Of a stretch of DNA of 64,000 nucleotides, positions 45,029 through 55,458 are shown in pieces. The DNA lies in the NCBI RefSeq assembly GCF_050908995.1, contig NC_135126.1, forward strand, positions 13,888,001-13,952,000. The letters are read 5' to 3'. Positions within the stretch are counted from its first letter, which is position 1, and each line of letters begins with the position of its first letter. Position numbers and translations under genes: made by a program. The DNA is from Andrena cerasifolii (Eukaryota > Arthropoda > Insecta > Hymenoptera > Andrenidae). Under the pieces are notes generated by a model that was not told the origin of the DNA, made no database searches, and was given only the letters and a program-made list of their open reading frames with translations.

Positions 45029-47065
45029 ATAATGGAATACGGTGTCTTTCCGGTGGACATGATACAATTTCCCATTCCCGCAGAATTTCCTAGAATGTTG
45101 TCGCTTTAATTAATCAGATGCATCGCTAATAACTATATTCAGCCCGTAATTATGTCTTCTCTTCCGCAATTTTTGCATGGACAATCATTTATACACTACG
45201 AAGCCAGATGTAAATGTACCTATTATGTATTTTAATATTCCAGCATTGCAGTATATATATTTCTGTAGATTCCCTGCTCTGCGTTAATGAACTACAAGAA
45301 CTACAAATTCAGCTTTCAGTTCCATACCAAGAAACAACATGCCATAGTTTCTAATAACTTTTACTTTTACACTCTATTATTTCGACCAAATATTAGATTA
45401 AGTATTACGCTCGGAACTTGTAAATTAAAGCCAACAGAACAGTAATATATTATGCACCTACTGGATAAATTCTTCCTCGTTATACAATACTTACAAACGA
45501 ATATTTATAATTTAATATCCCTTCGACACTGCTCGATTGTTTGAAGCACACTTATCATTTCAACCGATAACGATTTATATAATATATTTCAATTTCTCTT
45601 CAGCAAAGTTTCTGCCATTGGAGTGTAACACAAATTTCCAAGCCCTTTATTATTTTAAACAGCCTTCAGTTACATGGCTCTTGCAATCTTCCTCAGAGAG
45701 TCTCCTATGGGTAAAATTTTAAATCAATCTTATTGGGTATTCCAAAATCATTACCCTTTAACAAGAAAGTACTTTTCAACACACTTTCCAGAATACACAG
45801 CTGCATTATCGCGTTGCAATATTAATCTTCCCAGCCCTATCTGTATACCGACTCATCAATTACTTTTACATAACGAACCGTTTAAATTTTCTTAAGGAAC
45901 GAATAAAAATGAATCACCGCTTCATCAAACACGATAGTAATTGTTCCAGCCACCCGAAACTTCTTACATAAACCTCTTCGCGTCTCCCGCTGCATATATC
46001 AGAATGCAAACAGTAGTTCAATAAAACATGTACCTACCTAGCAGAAACTAATCAGCCGTGTCAACACGAAAATCGGGCGAACTAGTTTCGTGTATTCAAA
46101 GAGAGCGCAGAATGACGCCACCCCCTTGATCATACCGTTTCAAAGCCCACGTGCACGTTCACCAGCGCGTTTTACGATCTGCTTAATCGTCGCTGGCAAT
46201 GTTATCGAGCGCGTCGCAGCGGGGACGAAGGAACGAAGAAACGCCATTGTTTCCCCTGGCCGATAAGATTATCCCGGTGCAAACGAATTCGTGGTGTCGG
46301 TGACCGTTATCAGAGACACGCGCGCTATTTCGCCCCGTGCTTGCAACGCTACAGAAGGTTACGCGCGTGAAGCGCGTTAATTTTGAAAAGCAGCCGATAA
46401 CAAGCGCTCGTCGGTTTAGACGCGGCGCAAATGCCGCTGTAAATTCATCCGCGATATTTACATTCCGGTACCGCGTTAATCCGTCACACAACGACCGTAG
46501 AACGGGCATATCGATTTTACAGCCGATCATGTGCCCGTAGCACACATTGGTTGACCAAAGTATTTTTCTCCAACTAATAAAGGTGGTTCGTTCGTGGCAC
46601 GGCGTAGAGGACAGTTGGGAAACCTTCCTTTTAATGTCTTGAATTAATTACTGGCGACAACGGTAAATCGTTTGAAGCTGGACATCGATGCAGGCAAAGT
46701 TGTAAACCACTAGGCTTGGATGACACGCGACATTGGGAGACCACCACCTCGCCGGTACACATTCCAGAAGCTTTCAATATGCAAGTCGAAGAATCAGAAC
46801 GAAGCCCAAGGACCAGAACCAATCGTATTCTAAAGTCGATCCAATTAAGGGAAATACTTGTCGATTTATTAGAGGAAGTGCAGTGTATTTGGAACGTTTG
46901 TTTAAGACGAATAAAAAGTTACGGCAGAGGTTGGGAGAAAATAAAACTGCATAATATAATAAGGAAATTAATAAACTTTTACATTTCAAACTCTCAGTAA
47001 TAATAAAAAAAAAGTAACTGAAACTTTGGCTTAAATGGAAAATGACAGGAAGCATTAAGGAGCAG
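45029..47065. other. No gene recognised
   Basis: AT-rich to about 46050, then a CpG-rich block (about 46060-46530), then AT-rich. Overlapping open stretches at 46716-47000 and 46733-46954 (+) have charged, Lys/Arg-rich translations without a recognisable domain or splice structure. Confidence 0.45.
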
Positions 47066-47636
47066 GTAATTTGGAATACCGGTGTTCTAATTTACCTTCA
47101 CTTTATAAACTTAAAAAAAAAACATGTAGATAATAAAATTATTTTCTTTTATGATCTAATCAGGCTGAAAAATCACAATGTAGGAACAATCTTAGGTGAA
47201 TATAAATGGACAGCGCTGGCCTGAACCGACGGTAGCCGTTACGCGTGAAACAAAAGCATCACCAAGCTTTGGAATATTCCAAATTACCTTCACCTTCGGT
47301 ATTCCGAATTAGCGTCATGACATTGAAACCTAAAATTTCGTGTCACACTTTGTATTCTCGAAATTATCGCAAAACTGACAAGGAACCATAAAAGCAACAT
47401 GTAAATGAGTGGATTAAGTGTTTAACTCTAAAGTTTTGACATATTTGAACCATGATTGGAACGATTGAATACTGTCTGAAAAAGTTTAGCAGATTGACGT
47501 TTTCTTATTCTGCAGATTAAATAGAAAATGTCAAAATTGCGGTTCATCCACAAATGTCAATTAGCTCCTATTGTCTACGGTGTTACAAATTAAATAGCGT
47601 TAGTAGTTTATTAGGTACTTGGGTATTCCAAATTAC
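47066..47636. repeat. Inverted pair of a 15-bp word flanking 540 bp
   Basis: GTAATTTGGAATACC at 47066-47080 has its exact reverse complement, GGTATTCCAAATTAC, at 47622-47636. Variants of the same word also occur internally at about 47268-47312 (TTTGGAATATTCCAAATTAC and CGGTATTCCGAATTA), and ACCTTCAC follows two of them. This could be a MITE with internal repeats or a cluster of palindromic protein-binding sites. No target duplication was identified. Confidence 0.5.
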
Positions 47637-47691
47637 GAACAGTCCAAATATGCTGCACTTCCTCTACTATTATTTGCAATTAGGCTTCTCG

Positions 47692-47760
47692 GTGCAGCTG
47701 TAGCCAAGTGGTATGAATCAAGCGTCGCAGTTTGGGATACAAAGGTCCTGGGCTGCCTAC
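47692..47760 (+). repeat. tRNA-like, probably SINE head
   Basis: TAGCCAAGTGG at 47701-47711 matches the RNA polymerase III A box of tRNA genes. About 40 bases later AAGGTCCTGGG would be the start of a T-arm, but the B box TTCGA core is missing and replaced by CTGCC. The piece starts GCAGCTG, compatible with an acceptor stem, but no matching 3' strand, anticodon arm or functional cloverleaf could be built. It is best explained as a tRNA-derived SINE head or tRNA pseudogene; chance is possible. Confidence 0.35.
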
Positions 47761-49335
47761 TGAATATCATTTTTCAATTCAGTGTATCCTAGATTGGACT
47801 TAATGGAGATTTGGATGAGAAATGAGATATTCTATGCACCCCTAAACGAACCCCCAGTCATTTTCGCTCCATATTTCTTTCAAATGTGTCTACTTTATTT
47901 CCTGGATGATTTTCTGGGTTCCCCATAGCTCTCCTAGTACCAAGAATGCAAGAAACTACAATCCACCACCAAGTCCATCTGCTTGATTGAGCGAGACTCA
48001 ATTTCAATTCGACCGTGTTTCCTTACGTTTCGTCCGAAGCACCATGTACGCATGTTCCCGCAGGGTAGACTTCAGAACGTCACAACCCTCGACTCTCAAC
48101 AAATGTCCTTCGATCACGTCTCGAGCTTCGTAGCAACGACTGGAGGACCCTCGTCGAAGATTCTTCCATTTACTCCATTTTCCTGTCGTTTCCCCTCGTC
48201 GAGCTCGCGAGCTTCGCGGTGAGCACGCGTTGCATACCAGCCACCACACGCTCAATCGCGATTTACGGGATCCGCTCGATTGTTTGAGCGACGAAAGAAC
48301 GATACCCTCGATACCCTCTGACAAGCATCGATCGCGATGGAGAGCCAGGTTAAATGTATCGTATATCGCGTACGGATACGCACCGAAATGTGCATTGGAA
48401 ACGACTTGTTCACCGTTTAAAGCATTTAGAAGCGTAGAACGAGGGGCGAACACAGAGCTCTATTCCGAGATTTATTCGCTCCTGAGAGAGTGGAATTATT
48501 TCAAACGCACCGTTGTAATATTAGCTTTCGATCAAGTCGCTGGGTACTGTCGATTTTTGTCGCTTTCGAAGTCTGACTTGAAATGATCGAACGGAGAGTA
48601 TGAATATGGATAAAGGTTGGATGAACCTTGCCACTTACGCTTGTCAAAGGGCGTTTTACTTTGGCTGCAGTTCCTCCGTTAAGCTGGAATTTAATCTGTA
48701 GCCAAATTCGAGGGTGCACTCTTCGTTGCGAGATTCTAACGCATCAAGCAATCCTCGCGACGTCGATACACACCTTAAGTTCACCTATGGCAGAAAGCGA
48801 GTCGGTTGTACGAATCAGTGCACGAATTTTCCATCGCACCAATCCGAGGGGTGACACAAATAGGGAAAGCGATTTTCGTTTTACTTAATGGAAAACAAAT
48901 AATATACCGAGGAAAAATTGCATCGCTTGCATTCTCGCGTGTTGTTCGTACATTTTGGGAGTTAATTGTTATCGAAGCGTGTATTATCACTGGAATGAAT
49001 TATTATGGAATAATAAATTCGCGAAACGGGCCGCTAATTAACCTATTAAGGATGTAGCAATCGCGCCGTGTATAAGTGCGGATATCGTGTTGAACATTTC
49101 GGAATGAAATCGTGATTGACATGGTTGGATTCACGTCGTGATTGTTTGCTGTGTCGAGTTTATTCGAAGATGGAATCTCACGCGCTTATGTACGAATATT
49201 GGTAAATTAATATAAATTCTTGTTTATTTGTGGTCGCGTTCAATATTTAAGCAAGCGTATCGGGGCTTGGTTAAATATAGACCGAATCTCAATTGTTGAG
49301 ATACCGAGCTATAACGATTTTGCTTTATCTGTTAA
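47761..49335. other. No gene recognised; mixed composition
   Basis: Mixed, moderately CpG-rich DNA at about 47980-48960. Overlapping open stretches occur on both strands (minus 48004-48453, 149 codons; plus 48230-48586, 118 codons). They contradict each other and show no domain. Possible regulatory block. Confidence 0.45.
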
Positions 49336-49549
49336 CTAGCTGTACTACTCTGCTTCGCCCTAAATTTAGATTTTGATTTTATAAAAGAAATTATTTATTT
49401 ATCTATTTTTTTATGAAAACAGTCACATTCATCTGGATTAGCTAGACATAATGAGCTGGGACACATTTCGTGACCCCGGAGTTTTTCTTTCGAAAGTTCT
49501 TAGGCGACAGACAAACACACAAACACTTTTTGCTTTATATATTAAGATT
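49336..49549 (+). repeat. Dispersed repeat, copy 2 (RTE-tail or SINE-like)
   Basis: Second copy of the repeat at 13679-13887, in the same orientation. It starts CTAGCTGTACTACTCTGCTT and ends TTTATATATTAAGATT. Both ends agree with copy 1, which fixes the unit at roughly 210 bp. Substitutions are scattered, as in an old insertion. Confidence 0.7.
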
Positions 49550-51280
49550 ATGTATGTTACAGTCGAAGCATTAATTTGCCTTGAAGATTTACTAATTATA
49601 TTTATCCAGAAGGATTGAGTATAATATTAAAAAAATTGCATTTACTGTAGAAAAATAAGAAATTAATTCTTAATTCAAGTAGCACGTTAACAATTTGACA
49701 TTTTTCAGTTTTCCAGGATTAAGGGCTCCATACGTTGAAATCTGTATCGATACATGTACCTACCTATTGGTACAGATCGAGGTAGGTGTGCCTGAGTGAC
49801 ACACTAATTATTTAATAAAACATAATGCCCACAGTTTTCAATCGTATGTAATTAACAACATTCGAAATGGAACGTAAAGCTGTTATAGGACCCTATACCT
49901 ATGCATCGATGCGAGACAGTCTACCGAATACAGATTTGCATCGCGATACTGATATTTGCACCATGTATCGATACAGACCTCAACGTGTATGGGAGCCTTT
50001 ATTCTCCAATGCAATCAAGCTAAATGAAATTCCAAGCAAGGCATCTACAAAAAAAGCTAATAAACTACTTAGACAACCTTTTTCACGACCACCCTTCGTA
50101 AAATTCATTTCACGAAACCAAGCTCGACACAGTTTCTAATTTATAAGAGGAGCTGATTTCCAATTACACCCCGTTCAGAATGAAAAGATCTCAAAGTGGA
50201 AATCTATTAAAACGATGCATCAACCGCGAGGCCAGCGAGCTCACCGCGGGTACACGTTCAAGGAGGGTATAAAGAAACGCTTCTCGACCGGTTTTCTTTC
50301 CTAGCAGCACGGCTGGGGGGAGGCTTTGAAAAATCGCTGAGCCGCGAGAACAAAGCTACGGAAATTAATTCCTCGTGCTGGAGGGGGGGGCGGCGCGGTC
50401 GATCGGATTCAATGAATCGCCACAGAGGACGCCATGGTTTCCCCGACCCTAATTTCGCCAGAATCGCATAAGGGGCCATGAGAAAATACGCTGCGCTCGT
50501 AAACGTTTCCTCTGCAGTAACCGCGGCCGGAAACACGCGGTCGCGCCTCTTTCCATTCCACGCCGCCGTGGCCAGTGTAATGTTTCATACTTGACATTAC
50601 AACCCGTAACGTAATCTGCCGTCGTTGCTAGACAGAAAAAAAAGGTACGCGCATTTGTGTACTGGGAACAGGGAGGAGATGCGGAATGGCAGAGGGCGAG
50701 AGAAAGGGAACGGAGTGCGGGGGGGGGGGAGGCAAAGAGGATCGGTGGCCCCGATGTTCGGGGGCTGGAAACGCACGAGTCCGCGTAAACGAAGAACCAT
50801 TAATCAAAATCCACCCCCCTCCCCCCAGTGTCGTTCGGTATCATTGAAATCAGAACAAACGCAGCCCCCACGTGCACGGGTTCCCATATTAAATGTGGAT
50901 ACATCACGCAACGGACAGGATCGAGCGTCCTACATTGTTGTGGATTTCTGAGCAACGCGAGTATGCTGGTTGGGGTGGACGCATGGGGTGTGCCAGGTAT
51001 TTCCGAGTGGTCTGATCTGCTGGCGAGGTGGTTACCTCATTTCCTTGAAGCAAAGAAGTTGACTGTGCTGCTGTACTGGGGAGGTGTGTAGGGTGACCGT
51101 GCATAATATCCCCTAGCAAAAGTTTAATCGCTGTTAGTTGAATAATAATTTATATTTTTGCATGCAACTCGTTTCAAAGGGAAGAGAAATTGTTCATCTT
51201 TTGTATAGTATAGAATCGTTGAAACCTACTTAATTAGGGATTAGAAAAGGTAAGACATGCAAAAATCGGGCCCTGAAAAA
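49550..51280. other. No gene recognised; GC-rich block
   Basis: AT-rich to about 50150; the 90-codon open stretch at 49867-50139 (+) has ordinary codon use but no recognisable domain. A GC-rich block spans about 50220-51000 with a G run at 50719-50729 and overlapping open stretches on both strands. Nothing else supportable. Confidence 0.45.
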
Positions 51281-51505
51281 AGTGTACCTAATATCGCCTA
51301 GATGAGATTTTAAAGTCATTTTCACATGCGATTTTATTATTTCTTACTGTATAAATGTTTGTTGATCACATGACGCTGCAATTACAATATGCTTTCCTAA
51401 ATATGTTTAGGTACTAATTCAGTATATTACCGATAAATCTTAGTGCTTACTTTGCGAGATATAACGAGTGGCAATATTAGAAACGTGGGCGATATTAGGT
51501 ACGGT
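51281..51505. mobile_element. Short element with ATATCGCC ends
   Basis: GTACCTAATATCGCC at 51284-51298 has its exact reverse complement, GGCGATATTAGGTAC, at 51488-51502. The tip word belongs to the same family as the ends at 39278, 52076 and 52691 (TAATATCGCC shared). The body is AT-rich and non-coding. It is about 225 bp long, so it is a MITE of this family or a small relative. Confidence 0.65.
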
Positions 51506-52074
51506 CAGCCTAATTGCTAGTTCTCGGCATTGTGGCTGGTGACGAAAACAATTTCATGGCTTGATAATGAGAAAAATATTGATAATTTCAAAAGACTGAT
51601 TATTCCTGTATACGTTTGCAGTGGTGATCGGCTGCAGGGGTTGAAACTTTCCATACTGTACTGTCATTTTGCGATAAATTAATTTCGCAAATCGGGCTCA
51701 GGGCGAGTTCTATTGACAAGGACGCGTGGGGAAGGAGGTTCCGTATGATAGAATTTAATTGACGTAATGTATCTTGAGAGGTGGAATCGAAGACGAGATA
51801 AACCTGAGGCGAATCTAATAAGAGGATCGCTCACGCCTATCGTACGAACAATGTTGGCTGCCGATGGAACTAGGTTAATTGTTTCGTTTGAAATGATTCA
51901 ACCCACCTTATCGTCTAGCGCAATCAGCATGCCCAATCAACCCGTTTCTAATATTATCGAACCGTCTAATCTGCTGTAGAATTTCAAGCAGTAGAATAGG
52001 TACACCGATTCTCTTTGCTCAAAAATATTCCTTAACTTCTTATTGCACAATGAAAACCAACTTGGTTACGTAGG
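51506..52074. other. No gene recognised
   Basis: Spacer of mixed composition between two members of the ATATCGCC-end family. No supportable feature. Confidence 0.5.
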
Positions 52075-52691
52075 GTAAGTGCATCTAATATCGCCACTTG
52101 TAATACTTCGTCAAGAAAGTACCCACTGGCATGTGTTGGAAGACATAGGTACTATGATTGCGACGGCGCTTGGGCAACGTCTAGCGGAAAAGTATTTCAC
52201 TGAATCTTGATAGTGCAAAAATTTATTGTGCCGTGATAATTTTACATCACATTGGGGGAAGGTGAGATTAAAAATTCTACGAATGCATGAATATTTACTG
52301 GGAGTATCTAATTAATGGCATTCTTGAGCAATTCAATCGGTTCTAACATTTTTGTTAACAGAAAGTTTTTTTTTCGTGGTCAGCGTGCACTCGATACCGC
52401 CTACCATTGGTTTTAGTGTGATATTTGCTATAAATAGGGACACGAAAGAGGAGCTACCCAGCTGAACTTCGTTTACCCGTTTAATATAAGTATTTTGAAA
52501 TTGTATTTCTTTATTCTTATAATAAAGACATTTTTTTAAACATAATCCCAATAAAGGACAGTTTGGCAAAAAGCCTCCAACATTTTCACATGGTTAAAAA
52601 TCACAAATACACATATAAGTGTAACTTTAAAAGCTCATCGGTACGTGAATTTTAATCAATATTTCTCAGGTAGGCGATATTATGTGCACGT
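52075..52691. mobile_element. 617-bp element with ATATCGCC ends
   Basis: The left end reads GTAAGTGCATCTAATATCGC from 52076. The right end in reverse complement reads CGTGCACATAATATCGCC from 52691. The shared word is GTGCA-(T/C)-ATAATATCGCC-like with few changes. The interior has no transposase-length frame. The left end matches the single end at 39278 for about 90 bp. The GTAAGT at the tip is also a perfect splice donor, so insertions of this family into introns could create cryptic splice sites. Confidence 0.65.
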
Positions 52692-52808
52692 TTCCAGGAT
52701 CTCGATTTTTGCTTGTTTTGTTTTTCCAATCGCGATTGTACATGTTTAGATTTCAACAGTTCTAACCAGCCGTACACGAAACATAAAGAATTTCTTTTGT
52801 ATGTAGCC

Positions 52809-53250
52809 AGGGAAGATCCGCAAGCCGGAAATTCAGAAAATTATGAAACTTTGGGGATATGTAAAGGATATACAGGTGTGTAATACCTACGTATATTTTT
52901 TTCTGCCTAAATTCAGTCTAAGGGAGTGAAATTCATCTCTGAAAATCCGGCTATTTTCCGATTTTGTGTTATAACTCGCGAACTGCAAGAGATAGAAAAA
53001 AAGTTTTCTAGCAATAGTTACTTCTTTTAATTATGGCTATCACTGGGTAACTCACAGTTTCTTCAGTTCGCGAATTATAACACAATATCGAAAAATGTGC
53101 CGGATTTTCTGGAATCAATTTTATTTTACCCCCTTTTAGAGTGAATTTGGGCAGGAAAAAAAAATTGCGTAATACATATATATGCAAATATCCTCTACAT
53201 ATCCCCACAGATTCATAATTTTTTGAATTTCCGGGCTGTGGATTTTCCTT
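52809..53250. mobile_element. Fold-back (palindromic) MITE, copy 2
   Basis: The left tip GGAAGATCCGCAAGCCGG and the right tip in reverse complement GGAAAATCCACAGCCCGG pair, followed in both by AAATTCA-AAAATTATGAA. The arms continue with GCAGAAAAAAATATACG-like and ATAACTCGCGAACTG-like blocks. Copy 1 at 17620-18120 shares the tip, the GGAAATTCAGAAAATTATG word and an ATA-CTCG-GAAC-G--AGAGATA block near the inner part of each arm. The two copies are strongly diverged, so the family is old or contains subfamilies. Confidence 0.8.
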
Positions 53251-53295
53251 TTTGAAACCAATTAAATACAAAAATATCAAATACCCTTCAATTAA

Positions 53296-53481
53296 CCCTT
53301 TCGCTGCGGTGTTCGACTATAGTCCACGCATTAAAAAAATGTATTCTCTTGTACTGCGATGACCCAGCAATGGTTTCCGAAAAAAAAAAATGAAAAAAAC
53401 GAAAATTGAAAACTTTTTTTATTGATGTAAAATTGATACTATTCAAGAATCGTCTGAGAATTTAAATACGCAGCGAAAGGG
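53296..53481. mobile_element. 186-bp piggyBac-type MITE
   Basis: TTAA at 53292-53295 and 53482-53485 flanks an element whose tips are exact inverted repeats: CCCTTTCGCTGCG on the left and CGCAGCGAAAGGG on the right. TTAA duplication and tips starting CCC are the hallmarks of the piggyBac superfamily. The interior is AT-rich, with A and T runs, and non-coding. Confidence 0.8.
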
Positions 53482-53485
53482 TTAA

Positions 53486-55458
53486 GCACAATTTGAATTT
53501 AGGTAAGGAAAATTAGGTGCGTTCACCCTAATACAAACCAATAAACGTAAATATATATTCGAAAATATTCCTTTGCTACGCATTAGTTAAACGTCCAATT
53601 TTTACGTTCCCATACGAGAACCCGCCGCCTCGCGTTAACATTAGTTAACGCTGAAAGTTTCATATGCGAGCGTTCTCCAAACACCAGTCTCCCGTTTGCT
53701 CGCGCAAAATAAGCAGATATTAATACCAACGCGACACGCTAATCGTTTATCAACGTCAAACCCTCCCTCGTACGGTGGCAGACACGGTATCGTTCAACGG
53801 GTGAACCGATTATGGGATGGTCGAATAAAAAATGGCACCCAACTAGGAATTCTGTCGACCATCAGCACCGTGTCCCAGCGCGCCCCTTCACCCTCCCTAC
53901 AGACACACTGGCTGCCGCGTGCATGTGCCCTTGCTCCTATTCACGCGGAGCCGTGGGGTGACATAAGGTGATAGGTATCGAAACGCAATTCACGAGAAGA
54001 GATGCTGGTCTAATGGGCGGCGGAGCACGATGCACCCCTTCGAATGCTAGCGCCCGGCGCGTCCGCTACCGTGAACGCTGAAAAGTTCGCCGTTCACTCT
54101 GGTGGGAACGGTTCAATCCAGCGTGTCGGACATATTTGTCGACGAGCTGAGGGAATGGTTGTCTGGATCGTAAGTAATTCACACGAAGGAGTCAGCAGTT
54201 CCTCTGTCTACCCCCGTGAATGTATTCCTCGTTAGCGGGTCGTGGATGCATAACGACGGAGAAACGGAGGTCGATATCAGATGCGAAACGGCGGAATACC
54301 TTCTTACTTAATGAGCAAATACTTCTCGCGAATAATTATTCGCGCTTTCCCATTTTTCTCGCGATCCAACGGCTGGGGGCGGCTGGATCGCTCGAGTAAT
54401 CGGTATTTGAAGAGGCTCGTAGCCTGCGCGGGTATTTTATTTAAATCAGCGATCGTGCATAGGCGAAATCGAAAGAGCATAGGAGTCAAGGAGAAATAGA
54501 CGCGCTCGAGGCAGCCGGAGAGAGAGAGGGATGAAAAAAGCGCGTCAGCGGATCTACCATGCGATTTCAGTCGAGTGAAATCAAGCTCCATCCAAGGAAT
54601 TCAACGATTGCCCGTACGTTTCAGGCTTCCGTTTCCCAGGATATCGAGGGAATTTCGCATTCCTCATAATTTATGATCTTACGTTCGCGAAGGTAGCACA
54701 CAGACTTTCGTATTACATTTTCATATCGCTTGTCTTTGTTTCGCGCGTCCGCGTATCGACGCCTCGACGTTTCGACGTGCGCACAGACTCGATGGGAATT
54801 ACTGATCGATGTCGCGAATCGAACATTCATGGAATTATCATTCGTACATATCTACTTTGATTACGGGATTTCTGCGAAAGCGTTGCTGCTTTCACTTCGA
54901 ACGCTTCCTTCGCAGCGAAAGCAGCCTCTCGGCGATAATAGCTTATTTTTCTTCAGACGAAGGAAATAGAATTTAATAATAAGTTTTCTGAATGCTGAGC
55001 GAAGGAGCTGCGACGTGTGCGCAAGACAAAGAGGAAGAATACATGCGGAGTAATGCGAAAGCAATTTCTCGACTTAATGGAATTTCCGCGCTTTGAAGAG
55101 CGTTCTGAAGATGTTTCTGATCTTCAGGATTCTTCAATTATCAAACCGATTGACTGGCACTCGGAGGAAATATCTGTCCTCTCTGTAATACACAAGAACC
55201 TGTACTTTTGAATTATAAAGCACACTGAAGGATATTACGAGCAATCGGAGAGCTAACAAGGGGAATGCGTCAGGTTGGAGCCAGGCATTTTTTTCCAATC
55301 TTGCGTATAATTATTGTAGGTGCAGTATGTACCTGGTGTTGGACTACAGCCTGCCGTGTTAATTCGAAAGGCCGTATCTGGGGAAAGGTGGTTCTGAGGT
55401 AAATGACTTTTTAGTATTTTTTATTATGCCATCCGTATTTTATATAAATCGGATTAGG
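53486..55458. other. No gene recognised; GC-rich block, one long near-open frame
   Basis: CpG-rich DNA spans about 53590-54960. A strong acceptor (TTATTTTTCTTCAG, ends 54955) is followed by a frame with a single stop at 54995-54997 that then stays open to 55211. That later part includes KQFLDLMEFPRFEERSEDVS; the protein is not recognised. See findings. The remainder is spacer. Confidence 0.4.

Noticed and set aside
54111..54121. GGTTCAATCC, close to a tRNA B box
   Set aside because: No A box at the right distance and no cloverleaf.
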